Assembly: GCA_035286745.1 (NCBI GenBank)
Contig: DATECU010000120.1
Coordinates: 1 to 11,537 of the forward strand
Direction: 5' to 3'
DNA length: 11,537 nucleotides
From: DATECU01 sp035286745
GTDB taxonomy: Bacteria > Acidobacteriota > Vicinamibacteria > Fen-336
The notes under the pieces were generated by a model. It saw only the letters and a program-made list of their open reading frames with translations, was not told where the DNA came from and ran no database searches. Shown piece after piece: positions 1-5,766 of this stretch; the stretch's first letter is position 1, and every line of letters starts with the position of its first letter. A program made the translations under genes and the position numbers.

Positions 1-807
1 GCCGGCAAGTCGCTGGCCATGATCTTCATGAAGGCCTCCACCCGCACCCGCGTCTCCTTCGAGGTAGGGATGTTCCAGCTCGGGGGCTACGCCCTCTTTC
101 TGGGGGCCAATGACATCCAACTCCATCGCGGGGAGCCCATCTCGGACACCGCCAAGGTCCTCTCGCGCTATGTGGACGGGATCATGGCCCGGGTGTTCGC
201 CCATCAGGACATCCTGGACCTGGCCCGTCACGCCACCGTCCCGGTGATCAACGGGCTCTCCGACCTGCTGCATCCTTGCCAGGCGCTCACCGACTACTTC
301 ACGCTGTGGGAGCGGCGGGGGGATCTCACCGGGCTGAAGCTCGCCTACGTGGGCGACGGCAACAACATGTGCCACGAGTTGATCTTCGGCGGGGGAAAGC
401 TGGGGATGGACGTTTCGGTGGCGACGCCCAAGGACTACGCACCCAACCCTCTGGTGGTGAAGAGCGCGGTACGAGAGGCGCAGAAAGCGGGGACGCCGCC
501 GCCGGTCCTGACCCACGATCCTATGAAGGCGGTGGCGGGCGCCGATGTGGTCTACACCGACGTCTGGGCCTCGATGGGCCAGGAGGCGGAGGCGCAGAAG
601 CGGCAGAAGGCCTTCCAGGGCTACAGGGTCACCGAGGCCATGATGGCCGCCGCCGGCCCCGACGCCATCTTTATGCACTGCCTGCCCGCCCACCGCGGCG
701 AGGAGGTGGCGGCCGAAGTCATCGACGGTCCGCAGTCGGTGGTCTTCGACGAAGCCGAGAACCGCCTGCACGTCCAGAAGGCAGTGATGGCGCTGCTCAT
801 GGGCTGA
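1..807 (+). CDS. argF: Ornithine carbamoyltransferase, 5'-truncated by window edge
   Basis: The enzyme transfers the carbamoyl group of carbamoyl phosphate to L-ornithine, giving citrulline in cytoplasmic arginine synthesis. The frame is open from base 1, so the start lies outside the window; 268 residues are present, and about 40 N-terminal residues are missing compared with the usual 305-335. Visible motifs, numbered in the partial peptide, are STRTR at 13-17 (carbamoyl-phosphate binding), HPCQ near 92-95, DVWASMGQE near 188-196 (the ornithine-specific SMG loop) and HCLPAHRGEE near 226-235 (the HCLP ornithine/catalytic loop). The SMG loop and the HCLP motif separate it from aspartate carbamoyltransferase. 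It ends with the typical amphipathic helix containing ENRLHVQKAVMALLM. It is convergent with aroB, and a heptamer repeat arm begins directly after the TGA stop. No other arginine gene is visible. Confidence 0.97.
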   Translation, partial: AGKSLAMIFMKASTRTRVSFEVGMFQLGGYALFLGANDIQLHRGEPISDTAKVLSRYVDGIMARVFAHQDILDLARHATVPVINGLSDLLHPCQALTDYFTLWERRGDLTGLKLAYVGDGNNMCHELIFGGGKLGMDVSVATPKDYAPNPLVVKSAVREAQKAGTPPPVLTHDPMKAVAGADVVYTDVWASMGQEAEAQKRQKAFQGYRVTEAMMAAAGPDAIFMHCLPAHRGEEVAAEVIDGPQSVVFDEAENRLHVQKAVMALLMG

Positions 808-850
808 CGAACGGCAGCCATCAGCACTCAGCATTCAGCGATCAGCAACG
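808..850 (+). repeat. Heptamer repeat arm A1 after argF stop
   Basis: It begins immediately after the argF TGA with CGAACGGCAGC and continues as tandem NNTCAGC units (ATCAGC, ACTCAGC, ATTCAGC, GATCAGC), ending AACG. It closely matches arm B1 at 2150 (about 33 of 38 bases). Bases 828-849 are complementary to 918-939 at 18 of 22 positions and to 999-1020 at 19 of 22, so the spacer RNA could fold into a long imperfect hairpin. There is no U-tract after the stem, so it is not a classical intrinsic terminator. The core at 851-900 resembles nothing I recognise. Confidence 0.85.
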
Positions 851-900
851 CGGCGGCGGAATCGCGCGCTCAGGATAGTGGGCCTGCCTGGACCGTCGTC

Positions 901-950
901 CCCGCTGGTCGCTCTCCGTTGTTGAACGCTGATCGCTGATCGCTTCCGTC
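901..950 (-). repeat. Heptamer repeat arm A2
   Basis: This arm faces opposite to A1, with units of the form TGAACGC, TGATCGC, TGATCGC and the terminus TTCCGTC. It matches arm A3 (982-1031) at 44 of 50 bases, as a direct repeat offset by 81 bp. Read on the minus strand, its terminus is TAG-GACGGAAGC, resembling the stop-abutting terminus of A3 and B4. Confidence 0.85.
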
Positions 951-981
951 CTACCCTGTTGGCAGCCGCCGGATTGTCCCT

Positions 982-1031
982 CCCGCTGGCTGCTGTCCGT
1001 TGCTGAACGCTGATAGCTGATAGCTTCCGTC
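982..1031 (-). repeat. Heptamer repeat arm A3 abutting aroB stop
   Basis: It has the same structure as A2, with units TGAACGC, TGATAGC, TGATAGC and terminus TTCCGTC. The last base is the first base of CTA, the complement of the aroB TAG stop, so on the aroB strand the gene reads TAG followed at once by ACGGAAGC and tandem NNTCAGC units. The polarity relative to the gene end is the same as for A1 after argF. Confidence 0.87.
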
Positions 1032-2128
1032 TATCCCATCCTCGCTTCCCGGCTGGCCATCACCTTGAGGGCGTGGCGGATCTCCGACGTCTTCACGTCG
1101 GCTCGGATCTCCACGCGGCCGATCGCGGTCGGGAGAACGAAGACCGGCCGGCCCTCGCGGACCTTCTTGTCGCCGGCCAGCGCGGTGAGGATCTTCTCTG
1201 CGGGCAGGTCCGAGATCTTGGGCCGCGGTCCCAAGTGGTCCACCGCCGCGGCGATGGCGTCGAACGCGGCTTCGCGCAACAGCCCCTTGCGGGCGGCGAT
1301 CCAGGCCGCCCCCACCAGTCCCCAGCCCACCGCCTCGCCGTGGGTGAACCGCCGGTAGCCGGTCCCCGCCTCCAGGGCGTGACCTAGCGTGTGGCCCAGG
1401 TTGAGCACGCGCCGCCGATCGCCCTCTCGCTCGTCCCTCTCCACCACCTCGGCCTTGATGCGGCAAGCGGAGGCGATCGCGTTCTCGAGATCGGCCCGAC
1501 CCCAGCCTCTGAGTCCGGGAGGCGCGGCCTGGATCGCGCCGACCAGGGCGCGGTCGGCGATCACGCCGCATTTCAGGATCTCGTAGGCCCCGCTCCTGAG
1601 CTCCCGCGGCGGCAGCGTGTCGAGGAAGGAGGGATCGGCCACCACCGCCCGCGGTTGATGGAAAGCCCCGATCAGGTTCTTGGCCTTGGCATGGTTGACG
1701 CCGACCTTGCCCCCGATCGAGCTATCGACCATGGCCAGGAGCGTGGTGGGGACCTGCACCCAGTCGACGCCGCGCATGTAGGTCGCGGCCGCAAACCCAG
1801 CCACGTCACCCACCACCCCGCCGCCAAACGCCACCACCACGGCGTCTCGCCCCAGCCCCGCCGCCAACAAGCCGTTGTGAATCAGGGCCATGGTGTCGAG
1901 GGTCTTGTGGCGCTCGCCGTCGGGGATCAGGATTCGGGTGATGGTCCCCAGCTTCTTCAGCGCTTGCTCGACCTTGGCCCCGTGGAGCGAGGATACGCGC
2001 AGGTTCGACACCACGGCGAAGCGCCGGCCCCGGAATTGGCCGATCAGCTCGTGGAGCGAGCTGGCCATGCCATGGCCGATGACTATCGGATAGGTCCTGG
2101 CCCCCAGCTCGACCGGGATCTCAATCAT
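1031..2128 (-). CDS. aroB: 3-dehydroquinate synthase
   Basis: It converts DAHP to 3-dehydroquinate, the second step of the cytoplasmic shikimate pathway, using NAD+ and a divalent metal. From the ATG at 2128 it is 365 residues, normal for AroB. The NAD-binding GGGVVGD lies at 102-108, followed by AATYMRG, QVPTTLLAMVDSSIGGK and the KVGVNH active-site stretch near 142-147. Predicted metal ligands are E183 (YEILK), H246 (NLGHTLGHA) and H263 (THGEAVG), spaced as in well-studied AroB proteins. A TTG at 2149 would add seven residues (MRYPLPT) but has no ribosome-binding site and touches the repeat arm, so I prefer ATG 2128. A GAGG lies 15 bases before that ATG, which is too far for a normal site; a TATCCT box ends 9 bases before it, so leaderless initiation is possible. 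No other aro gene is next to it. Confidence 0.96.
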   Translation of the reverse strand: MIEIPVELGARTYPIVIGHGMASSLHELIGQFRGRRFAVVSNLRVSSLHGAKVEQALKKLGTITRILIPDGERHKTLDTMALIHNGLLAAGLGRDAVVVAFGGGVVGDVAGFAAATYMRGVDWVQVPTTLLAMVDSSIGGKVGVNHAKAKNLIGAFHQPRAVVADPSFLDTLPPRELRSGAYEILKCGVIADRALVGAIQAAPPGLRGWGRADLENAIASACRIKAEVVERDEREGDRRRVLNLGHTLGHALEAGTGYRRFTHGEAVGWGLVGAAWIAARKGLLREAAFDAIAAAVDHLGPRPKISDLPAEKILTALAGDKKVREGRPVFVLPTAIGRVEIRADVKTSEIRHALKVMASREARMG

Positions 2129-2137
2129 GGTGGGGAG

Positions 2138-2143
2138 AGGATA
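2138..2143 (-). promoter_or_regulatory. Candidate -10 box close to aroB start
   Basis: On the minus strand TATCCT (4 of 6 matches to TATAAT, fitting TANNNT) lies 9 bases before the aroB ATG. A poor -35-like CTGATT lies 17 bases upstream, inside repeat arm B1. A start site 7-9 bases downstream would fall at or next to the ATG, giving a leaderless or nearly leaderless mRNA. The box may be a chance match. Confidence 0.3.
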
Positions 2144-2149
2144 CCTCAA

Positions 2150-2189
2150 CGAACGGCAGCAATCAGCTCTCAGCGATCAGCGGTCAGGG
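2150..2189 (+). repeat. Heptamer repeat arm B1 upstream of aroB
   Basis: CGAACGGCAGC is followed by tandem NNTCAGC units (AATCAGC, TCTCAGC, GATCAGC, GGTCAGG). About 33 of 38 bases match arm A1 after argF. This is the one arm whose outer end faces a gene's 5' end (aroB); it lies 21 bases from that ATG. Confidence 0.85.
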
Positions 2190-2220
2190 TCCGCGCTCCG
2201 ACGCTCGGACTCCGGGTGGT

Positions 2221-2338
2221 TGCTGTCAGCACACAGCGGTCAGCCCTCAGCTATGGCAGCAGCCACAGTTCGAGCAGGTGCGCTCGCTGCAGCCCTGGGT
2301 GCCATCCGTCGCTGACCGCTGAGTGCTGAGGGCTGCCT
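2221..2338. repeat. Inverted pair of heptamer arms B2/B3 (hairpin)
   Basis: The left arm (2221-2260) has NNTCAGC units and the right arm (2305-2338) has GCTGANN units. Bases 2226-2244 and 2311-2329 are complementary at 18 of 19 positions, enclosing a 66-base loop. Within the loop ATGGCA (2253) and TGCCAT (2300) can extend the pairing. There is no U-tract. This is the best-matched stem in the window, and it lies inside the outer pair B1/B4. Confidence 0.8.
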
Positions 2339-2428
2339 GCCGCGTCTCGGGCCTCGCGAGTCGCGCGTCGGACACATCGACTCTCGTCCCGTGGGCCGAT
2401 CGCCGTCCGTTCCGCTTCTGGCCGGCCT

Positions 2429-2453
2429 TCTCCGTGCCTCTGTGCCTCTGTGG
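2429..2453 (+). repeat. Short period-8 repeat (TGCCTCTG)
   Basis: TGCCTCTG occurs twice in tandem, preceded by CTTCTCCG and followed by TGG. It directly precedes heptamer arm B4 and its composition differs from the heptamer family. I recall similar CTCTGTG-rich stretches in intergenic DNA of other bacteria, but cannot verify that here. Confidence 0.65.
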
Positions 2454-2505
2454 TTGCTGTCCGTTGTTGCTGACTGCTGACTGCTGACTGCTGAACGCTT
2501 CCGTC
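2451..2505 (-). repeat. Heptamer repeat arm B4 abutting a stop codon
   Basis: It contains three perfect tandem copies of TGACTGC (2471-2491), then TGAACGC and the terminus TTCCGTC. Its leading part, GGTTGCTGTCCGTTG, matches the corresponding part of A3. The final C is the first base of CTA, the complement of the TAG stop of the minus-strand gene at 2505-3017. The junction TAG-ACGGAAGC is identical to that at aroB. Confidence 0.88.
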
Positions 2506-3017
2506 TAGCGAATCCACCCCGGGAGCGCGCCCGCCATGCGCGCCCGGTCCTCGAAGGCCGAGTCTAGCTCGCGCATCTGCTCCTCGACCGCCCGCAGCCG
2601 CGCCTCGGCCGACCGGACCGGGCGGTCGCTGACCTGGCGCTGCGAGGCCGATCGACCCCGCCCTTGCTGGCTCCTCCGCCGTTGTTCCTCGGTCCTCTGC
2701 TTCAGGTCCTCCAGCCGCAGCCGCATATCGTCGGCCTTGCGCTTGAGCGCGGCCAGGCGGGCATGGTGCCGCTCGGCCTCGCGCCGCCAGTGCGCCTCGG
2801 CACGCTGGCGGGTCGGGCCGTCATCCGCGGAGCGCGCCGCGGCTTGGACCGCGGGTTGCACCGCGGGCACGGAGGTGACGCCCGTCTCCGCGCGCAGCGG
2901 AGCGACGCGCTCCAGATCGAGGTTGGTGTAGAGGGGAGCGGCCTTCTTGTCTTGCGCGACCGCAGGAGCTGCAAGCGGAAGGAGGCCTGCCAGGAGACAC
3001 GCGACCCTTGACTTCAC
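2505..3017 (-). CDS. Small predicted secreted coiled-coil protein, function unknown
   Basis: This 170-residue protein is not one I can assign to a named family. Residues 1-21 form a signal peptide: MKSR, a hydrophobic core, then APAVA with likely cleavage before QDKK. The mature protein begins with YTNLDLERV (30-38), a short motif I associate with periplasmic proteins of unknown function. A variable Ala/Pro/Val stretch follows, then a highly charged Arg/Glu/Lys/Gln region (about 70-118 and 133-162) expected to form helical coiled coil. It ends with GALPGWIR. The GTG start is supported by AGGA, centred on an AAAGGA run at 3026-3031, eight bases upstream. No enzyme motif is visible; a structural or scaffolding role in the periplasm is an inference. 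It is divergent from nadB, and its TAG stop abuts repeat arm B4. Confidence 0.75.
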   Translation of the reverse strand: MKSRVACLLAGLLPLAAPAVAQDKKAAPLYTNLDLERVAPLRAETGVTSVPAVQPAVQAAARSADDGPTRQRAEAHWRREAERHHARLAALKRKADDMRLRLEDLKQRTEEQRRRSQQGRGRSASQRQVSDRPVRSAEARLRAVEEQMRELDSAFEDRARMAGALPGWIR

Positions 3018-3025
3018 TTGATCGG

Positions 3026-3031
3026 TCCTTT
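3026..3031 (-). promoter_or_regulatory. Shine-Dalgarno site deciding a GTG start
   Basis: AAAGGA on the minus strand ends 8 bases before the GTG at 3017. This is good spacing and composition, and it fixes the start of the small secreted-protein gene. Confidence 0.7.
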
Positions 3032-3075
3032 CTGGGAGAGAAAGAACGAATAGGGTGTCGCGTGCGGCGGCAATG

Positions 3076-3105
3076 AAGCTACACCGTTCCGGCCGGCCCC
3101 GTCAA
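3076..3105 (-). promoter_or_regulatory. Candidate promoter for the secreted-protein gene
   Basis: On the minus strand TTGACG (3105-3100, 5 of 6 to the -35 consensus) is followed after 18 bases by TAGCTT (3081-3076, 3 of 6 to the -10). Transcription would start near 3069, leaving a leader of about 50 bases. The -35 is good and the -10 is weak. Confidence 0.4.
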
Positions 3106-3127
3106 GTCCGGTGCGGGCGGCTTTCCT

Positions 3128-3135
3128 GATACCAT
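3128..3135 (+). promoter_or_regulatory. Candidate extended -10 promoter for nadB operon
   Basis: TG-A-TACCAT is an extended -10 element (TG plus 4 of 6 core matches). There is no convincing -35 upstream. The start would be near 3142, giving a leader of about 29 bases before the nadB TTG. It lies in the 153-base divergent spacer, the expected place for a promoter of the three-gene operon. Confidence 0.35.
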
Positions 3136-3159
3136 GGCTCCCTTTGGGCGGACGAGGCT

Positions 3160-3163
3160 GAGG
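3160..3163 (+). promoter_or_regulatory. Shine-Dalgarno site deciding the nadB TTG start
   Basis: GAGG lies 7 bases before the TTG at 3171. It supports the unusual TTG start, which is followed after nine codons by the FAD-binding strand, as expected for the N-terminus of this family. Confidence 0.6.
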
Positions 3164-3170
3164 TCACCGA

Positions 3171-4745
3171 TTGGACACCCTGCGCGCGGATTTCTTGGTG
3201 CTGGGCTCTGGCATCGCCGGGCTCCGGGCAGCCCTCACGCTGGCGCGTCACGGCAAGGTGCTGGTGGTGACCAAGGACCAGCCCACCGAAAGCAACACCG
3301 GCTATGCCCAGGGGGGCGTGGCGGTGGCTCTGGGGGCCGACGATGACGTCCTCATCCACCTCGACGACACCCTCCAGGCGGGGGCGGGCATCGTCTCCCG
3401 GCCGGCGGCCGAGACCCTGGTCCGCGAGGGTCCGGAGCGCATCCGCGAGCTGGCCTCCTGGGGCGCGCGCTTCGATCGGGAGGAGGGCCGCTTCCACTTC
3501 ACCCGCGAGGGGGCGCACTCGCGGAGCCGCGTCCTCCACGCGCTAGGCGATGCCACCGGCTGGGAGATGGTGCGGGCCCTGCTGGCCAAGACCCAGAACA
3601 CGCCCGGCATCGAGGTCCGGTCGTTCTCCTGCTCGACCGACCTGGTGGTCTGCGACGAACGCGTCATCGGCGGCCGCTTCTTGAGCTTCGAGGATCGCCC
3701 CACGGTGGTCCTGGCGCGAGCCACCCTGCTGGCGACCGGGGGAGCGGGCCAGGTGTTTCAGGAGACCACCAACCCTCAGGTGGCCACCGGCGACGGGGTG
3801 GCCATGGCCCTGCGCGCCGGGGCTGCCCTGCTGGACATGGAGTTCGTGCAGTTCCACCCCACGGCGCTTGCCATTGCGGGCGCGCCGCGGTTCCTCATCT
3901 CCGAGGCGGTCCGGGGCGAGGGCGCCCTGCTGCGCAACCGGGCCGGTGAGCGCTTCACCGACGAGCTGGCCAGCCGGGATCAGGTGGCTCGGGCCATCGC
4001 TCGCGAGAACCGCGCGGGTCGCGGTCCGGTGAGCCTCGATCTCAGAGAGCTGGACGCCGGACGGGTGAAGACGCGGTTCCCGCGCATCCACGCCACCTGT
4101 CTGCGCTACGGCGTCGACATCACCCGGGACCTGGTTCCGGTGACCCCGGCGGCCCACTACGTCATGGGAGGCGTCGCCACCGACCTGGACGGCCGCACCA
4201 CGGTGTCCGGCCTCTATGCCGCGGGCGAGGTGGCGGGCACCGGCGTTCACGGCGCCAATCGTTTGGCGAGCAACTCGCTTCTGGAGGGCCTGGTCTTCGG
4301 AGCCCGGGGGGCGGAGGCGATGGCGGCTGACGGGAACCCCGAGCCGGACCCGAGCCAAGCCGGCGAGCCCCCCGAGGAGGCCATGCCGGGAGCCGCGGTT
4401 CTCTCCAGCGACCAGGCCCGCCAGCGGGTGCAGGCCGGGGCCTGGGAGCTTCTGGGGCTCGCGCGAGATGCCGCCGGCCTGGGACGGCTCCTGACGCTGC
4501 TCGACGAGCTGCGTTCGGCGCTCGGCGGCGTGCCGTCCGACCGGGCCGCGGCCGAAGCCCGCAACCTGGCGGATGTGGCCTGGGCGATGGCGGTCTCGGC
4601 GCGCTTCCGCGAGGAGAGCCGCGGGGGGCACTCTCGCACCGACTTCCCGGCCAGGGATGACCGCTTCCTGGGGCACACACTCCTCAGGGAGGGAAGCCCC
4701 CGTCTGGCCGAGATCGACAACCCACTCCCGGCGAGGCTCTCATGA
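3171..4745 (+). CDS. nadB: L-aspartate oxidase
   Basis: This flavoenzyme oxidises L-aspartate to iminoaspartate, the first step of de novo NAD synthesis in the cytoplasm. It has 524 residues, close to the usual 530-540. The dinucleotide-binding LGSGIAGL is at 11-18, then SNTGYAQGGVAVAL (41-54). TREGAHSRSRVLHALGDATG carries E113, the counterpart of the active-site Glu. Other catalytic counterparts are H229 (QFHPTAL), R269 (ELASRDQVARAI), H329 (AAHYVMGG) and R364 (GTGVHGANRLASNSLLEG). The C-terminal helical domain holds ESRGGHSRTDFP, typical of NadB. The GTGVHGANRLASNSL block and the C-terminal motif favour NadB over succinate dehydrogenase or fumarate reductase flavoproteins. The start is TTG with a well-placed GAGG. 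Its stop overlaps the next ATG (ATGA), suggesting translational coupling. nadA and nadC are not in the window. Confidence 0.96.
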   Translation: MDTLRADFLVLGSGIAGLRAALTLARHGKVLVVTKDQPTESNTGYAQGGVAVALGADDDVLIHLDDTLQAGAGIVSRPAAETLVREGPERIRELASWGARFDREEGRFHFTREGAHSRSRVLHALGDATGWEMVRALLAKTQNTPGIEVRSFSCSTDLVVCDERVIGGRFLSFEDRPTVVLARATLLATGGAGQVFQETTNPQVATGDGVAMALRAGAALLDMEFVQFHPTALAIAGAPRFLISEAVRGEGALLRNRAGERFTDELASRDQVARAIARENRAGRGPVSLDLRELDAGRVKTRFPRIHATCLRYGVDITRDLVPVTPAAHYVMGGVATDLDGRTTVSGLYAAGEVAGTGVHGANRLASNSLLEGLVFGARGAEAMAADGNPEPDPSQAGEPPEEAMPGAAVLSSDQARQRVQAGAWELLGLARDAAGLGRLLTLLDELRSALGGVPSDRAAAEARNLADVAWAMAVSARFREESRGGHSRTDFPARDDRFLGHTLLREGSPRLAEIDNPLPARLS

Positions 4746-5764
4746 CTCCGCCCGTCACCCTGTTCCCCTTCGGCGAGTACTGGTGGTTCTACGCGGGTTT
4801 CACCCTGTTCGTGATGGTCCTGCTGGCCATGGATCTGGGGGTCTTCCACCGCAAGGCCCACGACGTCTCGGTCAAGGAGGCGGCCACCTGGAGCCTGGTG
4901 TGGGTGAGCCTGGCGCTTCTGTTCAACGTCTTCGCCTACTACTTCATGCTGGACCGCATGCAGCAGGACCCGCGGCTCATGGGGCTGTCGGGCTTCGACC
5001 CGCAGAAAGCCGCCTGGAACTCCGCCCTCGAGTTCCTGGCCGGCTACGTGGTCGAGTACTCCCTGTCCATCGACAACATCTTCGTGTTCGTGGTGGTGCT
5101 CTCCTATTTCAGCGTACCGGCCCAGTTGCAGCACCGGGTGCTCTTCTTCGGCATCCTGGGGGCGATGATCTTCCGCGGCATCTTCATTGCCCTGGGCGCG
5201 GTGCTGCTGCGCTTCGAGTGGGTGATTTGGGTCTTCGGCGTCTTCCTCATCTACACCGGTTTCCGCATGTGGTTCGCCCAGGAGAAGGGGGTGGAGCCGG
5301 AGCAGAATGCCGTCATCCGCCTTTTCCGGCGATTCGTGCCGGTGACCGGCGAGTTCCATGAGCAGAGCTTCTTCGTGAGGGTCGGCGGTGTGCTCCACGC
5401 CACGCCGCTCTTCATCACCCTGCTCTTCCTGGAGATGACCGACATCGTCTTCGCCGTCGACTCGGTGCCCGCCATCTTCGCGCTGACCCGGGAGCCGCTA
5501 ATCGTCTTCACCTCCAACATCTTCGCCATCCTGGGGCTGCGCAACCTGTACTTCATGCTGAAGGGCGCCATCGACACCTTCCACATGTTGAAGTACGGGC
5601 TCGGGCTGGTGCTCATCTTCGTGGGCCTCAAGATGACCTGGCTCAACCGGCTGTTTCACGGCCATTTCCCGATTCACTGGTCGCTCGCCATCATCGTCGG
5701 GGTGATCGCCGCGTCCATCGTGCTGTCGCTTCTCTTCCCCAAGCCGCCGGAGGCATCGCAGTAG
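4742..5764 (+). CDS. TerC/Alx-family integral membrane protein
   Basis: This 340-residue inner-membrane protein has about nine hydrophobic segments. Family hallmarks are EYSLSIDNIFVFVVVL (105-120) and EMTDIVFAVDSVPAIFAL (231-248), whose paired acidic residues lie inside membrane segments, and ILGLRNLYFML (263-273). Length and motif order resemble E. coli Alx (about 320 residues) rather than the shorter TerC forms. Family members are linked to manganese export or metal homeostasis and, historically, to tellurium resistance; the substrate here is an inference. A GAGG five bases upstream supports the ATG start, which overlaps the nadB stop by 4 bases. No manganese riboswitch precedes it because the upstream sequence is coding, so regulation would come from the operon promoter. 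Its partnership with nadB and proS is not an obvious pathway. Confidence 0.92.
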   Translation: MTPPVTLFPFGEYWWFYAGFTLFVMVLLAMDLGVFHRKAHDVSVKEAATWSLVWVSLALLFNVFAYYFMLDRMQQDPRLMGLSGFDPQKAAWNSALEFLAGYVVEYSLSIDNIFVFVVVLSYFSVPAQLQHRVLFFGILGAMIFRGIFIALGAVLLRFEWVIWVFGVFLIYTGFRMWFAQEKGVEPEQNAVIRLFRRFVPVTGEFHEQSFFVRVGGVLHATPLFITLLFLEMTDIVFAVDSVPAIFALTREPLIVFTSNIFAILGLRNLYFMLKGAIDTFHMLKYGLGLVLIFVGLKMTWLNRLFHGHFPIHWSLAIIVGVIAASIVLSLLFPKPPEASQ

Positions 5765-5766
5765 CC

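Larger units (their letters stand above)
2129..2504. other. 376-base intergenic region rich in repeats
   Basis: This spacer separates the aroB start from the 3' end of the secreted-protein gene; both genes are on the minus strand. It contains four heptamer arms (2150-2189, 2221-2260, 2305-2338, 2451-2505), a nested hairpin and a short period-8 repeat. The remaining sequence at 2339-2428 shows no gene or motif I recognise. ORFs here translate repeat-type peptides (SALSDQRS, QQSAVSSQQQ) and are not credible genes. Confidence 0.8.

Noticed and set aside
808..1031. Bidirectional intrinsic terminator between argF and aroB
   Set aside because: The arms can pair, but the stem is imperfect, the loop is about 70-150 bases and there is no U-tract. 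Hairpin-dependent termination cannot be claimed, although the location would suit it.
808..1031. MITE or insertion sequence remnant
   Set aside because: The cores between arms do not match each other, no target-site duplication is evident and no transposase fragment is visible. An insertion origin remains possible but unsupported.
1391..2329. 312-codon plus-strand ORF opposite aroB
   Set aside because: It is antisense to a clear aroB, with no family resemblance and His/Arg/Pro-rich composition typical of a high-GC shadow frame. Its C-terminus reads through repeat arms.
3543..4676. 377-codon minus-strand ORF opposite nadB
   Set aside because: Shadow of nadB caused by scarce stop codons at high GC; no recognisable motif and no ribosome-binding site.
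4680..4742. Manganese (yybP-ykoY) riboswitch ahead of the TerC-like gene
   Set aside because: The sequence upstream is nadB coding right up to the overlapping start, leaving no room for an untranslated leader.
4247..5398. 383-codon minus-strand ORF across the nadB/TerC junction
   Set aside because: It is antisense to two confident genes and rich in His/Glu/Asp/Arg, as expected for the complement of membrane-protein codons.
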